NCBI GenBank assembly: GCA_013420905.1
Contig: JAAXNY010000001.1
Span: forward strand, 3,286,001 to 3,350,000
Length of the DNA stretch: 64,000 nucleotides
Direction of reading: 5' to 3'
DNA from: Collybia mongolica
Taxonomy: Eukaryota > Basidiomycota > Agaricomycetes > Agaricales > Clitocybaceae
In this document: piece after piece, positions 1 through 10,020 of the stretch
Position numbering within the stretch: the first letter of the stretch is position 1
How the letters are laid out: each line of letters begins with the position of its first letter
The notes under the pieces: model-generated
The model's database searches: none
Seen by the model: the letters and a program-made list of their open reading frames with translations, nothing else
What the model was told of the DNA's origin: nothing
Position numbers and translations under genes: made by a program

Positions 1-2008
1 TCTTCTTTCTCCCCTCTCATAGAACATTCTGGAAAGGTCAAATCAATTAAATAAAGTTTCATAGCCATAGCCTGTTGATTACAAAATACAATTATAGTTT
101 TGAGGCTCAATTGAGGTAAATGTATATTGTGTGCAATCTAGAAAGTGCCTTGATTGTAGGCAGGAACATATCACATGTATTTGTTGTGAGACTAATGACT
201 ATCTCATTTACAAAACCAAAAGCCATAATCATGATTCATTATCTATTCTTGCCACAGTAAAAATAAGAATAAAGCAGATGAATCTCTTCCAAAATACCAA
301 GGTATTTTATTGTAAATTTCAATTTTACAGTTGTTCCTTAGAGTGATATGAGGCCCCTGGAAGCTCCCCTATATGTTTGGAAAAGATTTTCACCAGAATG
401 GGCCTCAAATCCACAATATTTTGTGCCTCAAATCCACTATATGGGCCAGGGCCTTATGTCATAAAACATAAAACATATAGAAAAAAAAAGCATGACAATC
501 CTTGCCATACTGGGGTCAAGTTTTTTTTAGTGCTTTTTGAGGATTGTGAATCTGGGCTCTGGCTCTTCTCAAACTGAAACAAATCAAATGAACCAGCAAC
601 CCATTACTTGGGAAAACCATCATTTTGGGAGTCTCAAATCTGCAAAAAAATTTCCAAACATATAGGGGAGCTTCCAGGAGCCTGTGGTATGGGGAAAAAA
701 AAAATCAATGCCATTTGTGGCCAACTGCAATCCACACTCCAGTGACCATATATCTTTTTTTTTTTTTGGATCATATAATAATATTAAGCGCATGTGGGTT
801 TGACCCAGCTACATGTGGGCATAAATACCTATTACCACTAAGTAATCTGTAATGGGCCATCAGGGTGGAGCTGTACACTAAGTTGCTCTCCAGGTCATTT
901 TACAGGTCTAGACTGAGGATACCTGCAGTCCAATGGTATTGTACTGTACCATGTCTGAACCTCCCAATGCCTTAAAGGTTTGCCTTTGCTTGTCGGGGCA
1001 TGGTCCCCTCCCTTCACGTTGGTACCCCGTTCCACTCCCCCCCTGGTATTTTCAGGTCACCCTGGAAACCCATTACTCCCCCCCAGTGTTGAAGATAAAT
1101 GTCCAATCTAAATGAACAACCCATACCTCAAACCTGCTCCCCCTCTCCTGAGTCCCCCTATTACTTGCCCCCCTGTTCCACACTGCTCTCCCAAAGCAAT
1201 GACTCCCCTCCAAAATGAGGCCGCCAAATCCCACCATTGGATGATAAACTGGCATTCTCCCCAAGAGGTGTGCTCTGTGCAGGGACAGTAGCTGATTGGG
1301 GGCCAGACCCCTTCCTTCTTTTGTATTTGGGTGTAGTGGTTAAGCAAGTACAAAAAAATTGTCAAAAATGTTGGTGGTGACACTCCCTAAGGATCTGCGC
1401 AAAGCAGAGTACAAGAGTTGTGGTGTCCTCGTGTGGCCTGGTAGTTGATAAGGTGGATGTGAACAGATTAGTGAAGCCCCCAGTACAGGCAAGATGAGAT
1501 GACCCTGCAGATAGTCAGGATCAGCTCTGATAAGTTAAAATTTGGATATGGTGTAAAAGGATAGTGGCCCAGGCTGAAAGAATGGTCTGATGAAAGGCAA
1601 TCTCAATTAGGGATGAGGTGTTAGGTAGTTTAGGGATGACCTAGTGCAGGAGGGACAAATTCCCATGGTCAGATGGTGGTGGTAAAAGATCAAGAAGTGT
1701 TGGATTGGTGACCATATATCTGGAACTCCCTTTAAATACTTGTGTAAATATTATTTGCCCTCAGAATGGATGAGCCACCCCCCTGTGCCAAAGGCATGGG
1801 TAGTAAGCTTGTTTCACAAAATTGATGCTGGATGCTTTTTGGTCACATGACTAAATAATGTGTCCAATGGCAAATGCTGCCTGCTTCTGTTTCAGGCATC
1901 CATTCAATATTTGTTATCTTTTTCTGATTAGTCTTATTTTTAGTTAACAAAGTAAATATTAGGTCAGCAAAGCTAGGGTCAAAACACCCAGCTGCTTTCA
2001 TATATAGG
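1..2008. mobile_element. DNA element with ~190-bp terminal inverted repeats, copy A (left end outside window)
   Basis: The right terminal repeat lies at about 1817-2008 and ends in TATAGG. Its reverse complement matches the left end of a second copy at 46759-46950 over about 190 bp, starting CCTATA. The interior (from base 1 to 1816) matches 47030-47898 in the same orientation, once the retroposon nested at 756-1707 is removed. No transposase is seen, so this looks non-autonomous. The left repeat lies before base 1, so the TSD cannot be read and the superfamily is unknown. Confidence 0.6.
742..1721 (-). mobile_element. PolyA retroposon, copy 1, with 14-bp TSD
   Basis: The element lies on the minus strand: a T-run from 755 (its polyA tail), a body of about 950 bp, and a 5' end near 1707. 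It is flanked by a direct repeat GTGACCATATATCT at 742-755 and 1708-1721. The paralogous sequence at about 47793-47809 reads straight through the target with no insert, so it is an empty site. The body contains frames conserved with copies 2-4, such as the WPPISYCPCTEHTSW motif, but all are broken by stops. It is a non-LTR-type insertion by structure; no reverse transcriptase or Pol III promoter is recognised. Confidence 0.8.
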
Positions 2009-3129
2009 AAGGATTGGGGAGGGGCAATTGCCAGTTATTTTTGCTTTGTTTATAGTTGTTTGTCCAGCCTGGAAAAGTGCCATTTGATAACTCACATCAC
2101 TGGTGGCTCAGAAACTGAAGATAATGGATTTGTCTAATAGTAGAAGTTGTTCAAGGCAGATTTTTTGATTCTCTCATATTTTTCAAGATTCATCAAAATT
2201 ACATATGTTTTTTGGGCCTGTGAAGGAGAAAACAAAAACAAACAAAAAATCTGGTGATATACAGACAGTATTCATTTGTAATATGCAGCAAAAAAAAATG
2301 ACGTTGATAATATTTAGAAGAATGCAAACAAATTTAAACACATAGAAATATATACATGAGGTACTACTCCACCATATCTAACACTAGCAGTTTAAAACAC
2401 ATCCATAGGCCTTGTTGTTGTTGAGATATGCAATGATTTATATTGTGGGAACTTTGATGGTATTGTTTGTTTGGCTAGCTATGTGGCAAAGTCATACACA
2501 AACTTGATATTCATTTGTAACATGCTTGTAGTGAGAGAGTTACTTCTGATCATGATATTTGATGGTGTACAAACACATATAAATATACATAAATATACTA
2601 ATTGGGTAGCTCTTCACTATATCTAGTAGTAGCAATTTAAATTGCATCCATAGGTTTTGTCATTGTGGAGATATGCAATGTTTTGTATTGTGGGAAAAGT
2701 TTGACCCAAAGCGGAACAAGCCTGTTGTAATCATGCTTATGTTTGTCAACTAACAGCGTAGTTGACAAATGTAAGCATGATTATGCAGTGGACAGTTATT
2801 AATTAAATCTTGAGATATCCCAAGAAAAAGACCAATTAACTCAAATTTATATTATTAAATGCAGTCCATGTTAGTAGTTGCCTTTTTTGCTCAAAATCCG
2901 TGTGTCAGCTAATTTTGATTCCCATAGTTACAAATATATTTCCACAACTACAAAGTCTTACTGATGTACTTCAAAGTGTTTACTGATCATGTTCTAATGA
3001 ATTCTCGGAACACTTCAAATTTACTAACCGTGGGAAAAACAACACTGGATCTTGTTGGGTACACTGAATATTCCCTGCAAACCCAGGATGATGATCAAGT
3101 TACTTATGTAAACATAAGGACTTGTAACT
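2009..3129. repeat. Dispersed repeat, copy A of the block 3' segment
   Basis: The last ~700 bp match 6480-7052 and 48050-48601, and the middle part matches about 46300-46755. All three copies stop matching at the same point, after AAGGACTYRTAAC (3129, 7052 and 48601), which marks a shared element terminus. The copy holds a shortened palindrome at 2730-2781. No protein is recognised. Confidence 0.6.
2730..2781. repeat. Palindrome, copy A, shortened (52 bp)
   Basis: Same inverted repeat as at 6640-6705 and 48190-48255, but 14 bp of the left arm next to the centre are missing. The outer arms ATCATGCTTA and TAAGCATGAT remain. Confidence 0.75.
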
Positions 3130-3707
3130 GAGACCCCCTCATTGTCCACCTGCACTTTGAGGTCAACAAAGTGGTATACCATATTGAGGACATTGTCAGG
3201 CATGGTCTTGTCCTGCATACCAATGATGTCCTTAGGTTTCCTGTAGGATCATTATTAGCATTTATTGATATTCTTAATGAAGCCTTATAGTTTGTATCAG
3301 AATTCAAATGACTACTACAAGTATGTATTACTATAGTAATTGTAATCTATCAATGAAGAGTGCTTACTATGAGGGGGAGGATGGGAGGCAGCCAACAGGC
3401 AATGGTGGTGGTACGAGAGTAAGATGGAAAGCATGTGAAAGTGGCTGCCAATGCATGATATAGCTCAGAATGTTCAGCCATCAGGCATCTCAGTCAACAT
3501 GGCCCTGTGATCAAATCTGGGAATGCTGACAAATTTTATTTATTCAAATTGTATATTATTTGTTATTAATAGGAGGCTGAAAAATGTGCACCCCACCAGG
3601 TTCGAACAGTCACAGGGAGGATCATTATGTAATATTAAAATATTTGGCATGGATAACTGCTGGGCAAGACTGGCATTCCCAGCTGAGAGATAACTGGCCT
3701 CAAGTGG
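3130..3707. other. Unassigned spacer; second part related to the K element
   Basis: No gene is seen. From about 3535 to 3700 the sequence resembles 12655-12845 in the left part of element K2 (shared blocks around GCTGGGCAAG and CTGGCCTCAAGT). It therefore looks like a broken fragment of that family abutting the duplicated block. Confidence 0.4.
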
Positions 3708-4340
3708 GTTCTGGAACACTTGTCAGGCATTGTCCTAGAATTATATTGTAGGGTACAGGGAGTAGCTTGACATCATGGAAGGCCTGATGGATACACAACA
3801 TGAAGATGTAATATGACCACACATTTGAGCTTGCCAAATACTTGTTGCACTTCTGTAAGGGGTCATGTTGCCAAGAGGCTCAGACAGGGAGCAGTATACA
3901 CAATATGAACAACCATGCAGGGAAGGGATGAGCATAGAGCACTAGAGGCTTGACTATGAGTAGAGAACCCAGCCCAAGTCTATTACAAAGGTGCCCTTCC
4001 ATGGAGAGGAAGGGGCACCTTATATACAGTACATTGTGCCTATGTCTCAGATAACAACAGAATCTGATATCAGTAACTCTACTGATGCAACAATCCATCT
4101 GTGATATGTCAGTCCAGAGTAAACTACTATCTGTCAAGGGGTCAAAGCAGTGTGTGTCAGAATAATAGATATAACAGTGAGGATATGCAAGCTGTGCAAT
4201 AGTGATTCTGATGGCTAGATGTGGACAAACAAGTGATCCCCTTACAACTTCAGCCATATCCATGGTGTATGCCAATAGAAGTTGGTGTTTATAGATCCTA
4301 TACAAATATCCACCAATAAAAGGTAACAATATATATCTAG
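3708..4340 (-). pseudogene. Ty3/gypsy pol C-terminal remnant, interrupted by a solo LTR
   Basis: On the minus strand, 3853-3708 encodes a decayed version of the integrase C-terminal segment. The MLCIHP...FHDVKLLP pattern of the better copies at 19632 and 54780 is recognisable, with frameshifts. The reading continues upstream of the solo LTR at 4252 onward. It is a fragment only, with no intact domain. Confidence 0.55.
3854..4246 (+). mobile_element. Solo LTR, 393 bp, TSD ACTTC
   Basis: It begins TGTAAGGGG and ends CCCCTTACA, and is flanked by ACTTC at 3849-3853 and 4247-4251. A TATA-like stretch (TATATACAG) lies near 4021. The same insertion, with the same TSD, is at 43064-43456, and a family member with a different TSD is at 28939-30323. 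No internal region remains, as expected from LTR-LTR recombination. Confidence 0.85.
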
Positions 4341-4564
4341 GTATTTTCCTTAAAAACAGGGCAGCTGGTAAAGTGGGGACTCAGACTCTCAGAGATGGAC
4401 TGTGTGAAAAAATTTGACAAACTTGAAAATGTAGATCCATATTTGTATATTCCAAATATACTGCCTGCCCACATCTGCTAGTGAGCAGCTAGCATGGTGG
4501 ACATGGGTGGTGCAGTGGTGTATTCCATATGGTAGAACCATCACCTGGTGGCTGGGTGTGCACC

Positions 4565-5533
4565 CCTGGATGTGCTGTCTTTTTTTTTTTTTTTTTGGTC
4601 AAATAATATTAAGTGTGTGTGGGTGTAGCCCAGCTACATGCGGGCAGAGTCACCTACTACCACCAAGTAATCTATAATGGGCCATCAGAGTGGAGCTGTA
4701 CACTAAGTTTCTCTCCAGGTCATTTTACAGGTCTAGACTGAGGATACCTGCAGTCCAATGGTATTGTACTGTACCATGTCTGAACCTCCCAATGCCTTAA
4801 AGGTTTGCCTTCACTTGTTGGGGCATGGTCCCCTCCCTTCACATTGGTACCCCATTCCACTCCCCCCCTGGTATTTTCAGGTTGCCCTGGAAACCCATTA
4901 CTTCCCCCCTGGTGTTGAAGATAAATGTCCAAACTAAATGAATGACCCATACCTCAAACCTGCTCCCCTTCCCCTGAAACCCCCTATTACTTGCCCCCCT
5001 GTTCCACACTGCTCTCCCAAGACAATGACTCCCCTCCAAACTGAGGCTGCCAAATCCCACCATGGATGTTAAACTGACATTCTTCCCAAGAGGTGTGCTC
5101 TGTGCAGGGACAGTAGCTGATTGGGGGCCAGACCCCTTCCTCCTTTTGTATTTGGGTGTAGTGGTTAAGCAAGTATGAATGAATTCATCAAAAATGTCAG
5201 CAGTGACGCTCCCTAAGGATCTGCACTAAGCAGAGTACAAGAGTTGTGGTGTCCTCATGTGGCCTGGTAGTTGATAAGTGGATGTGAATGGATTAGAGAA
5301 GCCCCAGTACAGGTAAAATGGAGAGGACCCTACAGATAGTCAGGATCGGCTCCGATAAGTTAAAAATTTGGATATTGTATAAAAGGATAGTGGCCCAGGC
5401 TGATAAAGTAGGCAATGTTGATTAGGGATGAGGTGTTAGGTAGTTTAGAGACGACCTAGTGCAGGAGGGATGAATTCCCATGGTCGGATGATGGTGGTAA
5501 AAGATCAAGAAGCGTCACCTGGATGTGCTGTCT
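4565..5533 (-). mobile_element. PolyA retroposon, copy 2, with 16-bp TSD
   Basis: Minus-strand element at 4581-5517 with its polyA tail seen as a T-run from 4580. It is flanked by CCTGGATGTGCTGTCT at 4565-4580 and 5518-5533. The paralogous block at about 44460-44475 has one copy of this target and no insert. The body matches copies 1, 3 and 4, and its 5' end (reverse complement CTTCTTGATCTTTTACCACC) is shared by all four. The conserved frames, for example minus-strand 4720-4950, are short and have no recognised domain. Confidence 0.85.
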
Positions 5534-6639
5534 AGACCAAGTAATGCCAATCACCCCTGTGCCCTACCAGATGTGTGTAAGGTGAGTGCATATGTGCCCC
5601 ACATCTAGTTGCTCAGATATACCTTGTTCTATTGTATATGCACCTATATACTGCTGTATACCTTGAGACTACCTTGGTGTAATTCTATCTACCTTGTGAT
5701 ATGTTCTTATTCCTTTTACAAATATTAGTTTACTTCTTACTGATACTTTTCCCCTGTACTATTTACACAGCTCTAGTAGGCTGATATAGACTTCCGGTAC
5801 ACCCACAGTATTTATCCAATGTACCTATTTATAGATTGGACTACCCAATTGTGTGATATAAGGAAGTAATATCAATGCAAATGCCTATAGTAGAACCAAG
5901 TTCCCACAGTATTGAAATGTATATCAACTATTCAACATTTAACAATTTATTTCTAGCCTTGCATCCTGGGTTAATCAAGAACTTATTAGATATGCTAAAA
6001 ATAGAAATATTGTCATCAAAGACAAACTTCAAACAAATGTATATATGCCTGTTAAGTGTTTTTTGTTGTGTTATCACATACTATATTTAACCATACTCAT
6101 ATAGCTAGCTATTGTCAAGATATTGAGCATTATAGATTCCAGGAGCATCCACATTGACTTGTGTGGCTATGCTTATGGCCAAGTAATATATAAATGTGAT
6201 GTTAAAATAGATATAACAAGAGGTTATAATCAAATTTGGAAAGGTACAAACAAATATAAATATACATTTCCTGGTGTACCCCCTCCATAGGTCTAGGAGT
6301 AGTAGCAATTTCAATTGTCTCTGTTAGCCTTGTATTTGCTGAGATATGCATTATCTATATTGTGGGAACTTCATCAATATTGTTTGTTTGGCCAGATGTT
6401 GGCAAAGTAATATACAGATCATATTCATTTGTAATATATAGTAAGAAAATTGTTGTTGATAATGTGATATGGAAGGGTACAAACAAATACAAATACATAT
6501 AAATATTTACATTGGGTAGCCCCTCACCATATCTAGTAGTAGCAATTTAAATTGCATCCATAGGTCTTGTCATTGTTGAGATATGCAATGTTTTGTATTG
6601 TGGGAAAAGTTTGGCCCAAACCGGAACAAGCCTCTTGTA

Positions 6640-6705
6640 ATCGTGCTTACGTTTGTCAACTACGCTGTTAGAGCTAACAGTGTAGTTGACAAACATAAGC
6701 ATGAT
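6640..6705. repeat. 66-bp palindrome, copy B
   Basis: Two 32-bp arms around a 2-bp centre (GTTAG-AG-CTAAC). A few mismatches, for example the CG/CA positions near both ends, differ from the perfect copy at 48190-48255. It lies about 350 bp before the shared 3' terminus of the block. Confidence 0.85.
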
Positions 6706-7052
6706 TATGTAGTGGACAGCTATTAATTAATTCTTGAGATATCCCAAGAAAAAGACCAATTAACTCAAATTTATATTATTAAATGCAGCCCATGTTAGCA
6801 GTTGCCTTTTTTGCTCGAAATCTGCGTGTCGGCTAATTTTGATTCCCACAGTTAGAAAAATATTTCCACAACTACAAAGGCTTACTGATGTACTTCAAAA
6901 TGTTTACTGATCATGTTCTAATGAAATCTCGGCACACTTCAAACTTACTAACTGTGGGAAAAACAACACTGGATCTTGTTGGGTATGCTGAATTTTCCCC
7001 GCAAACCCAGGATGATGAACGAGTTACTTATGTAAACATAAGGACTCGTAAC

Positions 7053-9076
7053 CATGCAGCACATCCTCCCCAGGAAAACCTCAGGAACCCAAAATGAGGA
7101 GGACATGGCTGCCAACACCCAGGGTGCCCCAGCATGTGTGTGTGTTTTTTTTTATTGCTCCTGTTGCTAACAGCCCATCCCAGGACCAAGCGTGCACTTG
7201 ATGCAGGAACCACCAGCATTGCGCCCCCACCTCGTGTGCAATCAGCCACCATGCCCACCCTGCCAGTGCAGGGAAAAGTCACCTGAATGACAACCGGGTA
7301 TCTGCAACACTCAGATATCAAGACAATACCTGAGGAAGACAATGACACTGACAAAGATAGCAGCAGCAACAATGAGGCCTGCAGCAACAATGGCAACAGC
7401 AGTGGCAGTGGCGGCACCAACAATGGCACAATGACAACAACAACTACAATGAGGACAAGATGACCACCACCACCATGAGGATGATGACAACAACAAAGGA
7501 CAATGACAACAATAGACAACAACAACAACAGACAATGATGACAACAGGGACAACAACAAGAAAAGCGGCCAGTGCTGCAGTGATAGGGCCTGAAATTGTT
7601 TGCACTTATAAAGTCAACAAGTAAGGCTATTAGTATCATTTCTAATAACCAAGTAAATGGTAATAAAGGATTAGAGTCAAGCTCCGAGACGGCTAATCAG
7701 AGTGAACTAGTCTAATGGATAATACACTATCAGTACAGAGGACTATGAGTATGGCCTATTATTAGTCCTATTCACCATGCCTGGTTACAACCTCGGTATC
7801 TTAATTCATAAGTAACTGTTGTAGTATGATATCATTAGTCCAGGGATCATCATTAATAGGAGAAGTAATTGTAAATTCAGGACTTGCACAACCCAATCCT
7901 AGTCAGGGGCACTTGGTATTAACTACCAGAAGAAACGGGACACTGTAAATAACAACTGGAATGATCAGGAGAAGTAAAAGACAGTGCCACACTGTTTAAA
8001 ATAACCAAGCACATGGTCAGGCCTTGATAAGAGTTTAGCCAGCTCTTTCAATATTGGATAAGTAACAAGTAACAACATAATTGGCACGCATGGTGTGCGC
8101 GCCAAGTTGTAGAGGACAAGTCAGCATTAAATACAAGACCCTTGGTGCAGGGGAGCGCAGTTCCGTATAAAATTTACAATTCCTTATGATAATTAGTTTG
8201 TACACTATAAATAGACTATAGATGAGTAGTGCAAAAGCAAGGAATCTTGCCCCCACTTCATGCTACTATAGAGTATACAAATCATATTTGTTGAAACACT
8301 ATTGCGTGCCCAAATTAAGGCTCAGATTGCTTCAAGTTGTCTTGATTGGAATTGTTTGAAGAGATCACAGAATTGAAGAGTCCTAGTTCACTTGGAACTT
8401 AGTACTGCATTGTCCGTTGGAATTACTAGGCACTTGGCCTTTAGTGCACTTGGCACTGTTTGTTTAATAAGTCACTTGGACTTATAGATCCGCTTGGGAT
8501 CATTGATAATTGAACGTACACTTGGTACTCAGTCTATTGGATCAAAAGATATTATAAATATACCTAGCAAGCTTTAAACTTGTGTTAAGGCTTCGTCCGA
8601 ATCAAACCCATTGAGAGATCATTGGAAAGGGCCTTGACTAGTACTATTCAAAGCTTAGTGCTTCCAAGCACTTGAACCCGAACTCAAAACAGGCAATTCC
8701 TACTGTTTGTGTGTTGATTATTAGATTTGGTGTGTGTGTGTGTAAGAGATTACATTTCATAGCATCAGCACACTTATAGCCCAGGAGCCCCCTTACAGCG
8801 GCCACTGAAACCCAGGCCACTGACAATGCCAGGGGGGCCAACAAGGACAATGGGGGCAGCAGGGGCCCCTGCCCATATTAAATTATGTATTTACTATTAA
8901 TGTATCATGTTCACTATCAATATATAATATTATCCTATCAATGTATGTAGAACATTAGTAAATAAAATAGTAAGTAAACTCTTATATGTACATAAGTAAG
9001 TAATTTATAATAGTAAAAGAAAGTAAGTGAGTCTGTGCAGAGTCCACAAGGACATGTGGGGGACTGTAAAATACAG
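7053..9076 (+). mobile_element. K element, copy K1 (left end missing), with nested solo LTR
   Basis: Matches K2 (12444-15422) and the reverse complement of K3 (49880-52304). The right end GGGGGACTGTAAAATACAG at 9058-9076 corresponds to the K2 terminus. The left end is lost at the junction with the repeat that ends at 7052. The interior carries the GACAAC-rich low-complexity tract (about 7330-7560), interrupted by a 1.2-kb solo LTR at 7581-8797, and then the CAGGGGCCCCTGCCC stretch. No transposase is seen. Confidence 0.65.
7581..8797 (+). mobile_element. Solo LTR of a second family, 1217 bp (TGATAGGG...CTTACA)
   Basis: It starts TGATAGGGCC and ends GCCCCCTTACA, giving TG...CA ends. Its counterpart is on the other strand at 50113-51346. 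K2 at about 13460 lacks it, which gives an approximate empty site. A TATA box (ACTATAAATAG, near 8206) is followed by the conserved GGAATCTTGCCCCCACTTC segment. Flanking bases (GCAG and GCGG) make at best an imperfect TSD. Confidence 0.7.
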
Positions 9077-9330
9077 GAAAATCATCCTATACATCTCCTT
9101 TTATTGGATGAAAATCATCCTATATATCCCCTTGTATGGGATGAAATTCACCCCTTTTATTAGATGAAAATCATCCCATATAATTCACCCCTTATGGGAT
9201 GAAATTCATTCCATTAAAAGATGGTATTTTAATAGTACAATTTCACCCTCTTAAGGGATGAAATATGTGGGATGAAATTTCATCCACTAAACTTAGGAAA
9301 AACCCTTTTCATCCATTAAGTGGGGGAAAA
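9077..9330. repeat. Cluster of GGATGAAAATCATCC-like palindromic motifs
   Basis: About eight to ten variants of GGATGAAAWTCATCC, GGATGAAATTCACCCC and ATCATCCTATA occur in roughly 240 bp between the right end of K1 and the gypsy integrase. No reading frame of interest. Confidence 0.6.
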
Positions 9331-9339
9331 ACCACCCCC

Positions 9340-10020
9340 ACCAGGTGCACAGTGATAATGGTGGTCATGGATTGGGTCAGAAAGTGTGTGCATTTCATTG
9401 AAACACACACCATAGTCACAGCACTTAGAGCTGCACAACTCTTCCCTCAAAATGTCTGGAAACACCATGGACTTCCAAAGGCAATGGTTTCTGATTGGGG
9501 CTTGCAATTTGTTGCAGAGGTCATGTGCAAACTGTATCAGCTGCTCAGTATCAAGTTATTGGCACCCACTGCCTACCACCTGCAGACTGACAGACAGACA
9601 GAGTGCATTAACCAAGAGCTGGAACAGTACCTTTGTGTGTTTGTGAGTGAGTGACAGGACAACTGGACCAAGCTGCTCCTCCTCACCAAATTCCAGTACA
9701 ACAACCACATCCACACCTCCACACAGCACTTGCCCTTCCTCCTGGACACTGGATGACATCTGCGCATGGGCTTTGAGCCACAGGCTGCACCATTGCATTT
9801 GGAAATGGTCAACAAGTTCCATGATTGGATGAAGTCCACCCTAGAGGAAGCCAAGGCAGCACTTGCAAAGGCAAAGGATGACATGGCATTGTACTACAAC
9901 CAACAATGGAGACCAACACCTGATTATGAGGTCAGAGACATAATGTTCTTAGATGTATGTGACATCAACACAACCCAACCATTGGCCAAGTTTGCACATT
10001 GGCACCTCGGACCTTACAAG
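9340..10020 (+). pseudogene. Ty3/gypsy integrase remnant, 5' part, split by the LINE
   Basis: Translation shows a gypsy integrase core: VMDWVRKCVHFI, then VSDWGLQF around the second catalytic Asp, then [18 protein letters not shown] around the catalytic Glu. After one TGA near 9651 and a further stop near 9756 it continues into a linker (HLEMVNKFHDWMKSTLEEAK). It stops at GPYKV, where the LINE inserted. The C-terminal part resumes at 19632. It is a decayed fragment; the upstream reverse transcriptase is absent. Confidence 0.85.

Larger units (their letters stand above)
3708..7052. repeat. Duplicated block, copy B
   Basis: Colinear with 42918-48601. It starts inside a minus-strand gypsy pol remnant (GGTTCTGGAACACTTGTCAGG) and ends at the common terminus CTCGTAAC. 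Both copies carry the same solo LTR with the same TSD. Copy B alone has the retroposon at 4565-5533. Copy C alone has an extra segment at 43673-44365 and the long-TIR element. Confidence 0.75.

Noticed and set aside
1108..1383. Conserved retroposon frame as a functional protein
   Set aside because: Shared by the copies but interrupted at different points and without a recognised domain; conservation follows from common descent of the repeat.
3590..3625. tRNA B-box-like GGTTCGAAC inside a repeat, also in degenerate form near 12755 and 51990, as a possible tRNA-derived SINE
   Set aside because: No matching A box at a suitable distance, no cloverleaf could be drawn, and the copies belong to the K-element family.
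7028..7639. 203-codon minus-strand frame in K1
   Set aside because: Antisense of the same low-complexity tract; it also crosses the K1/repeat and LTR boundaries.
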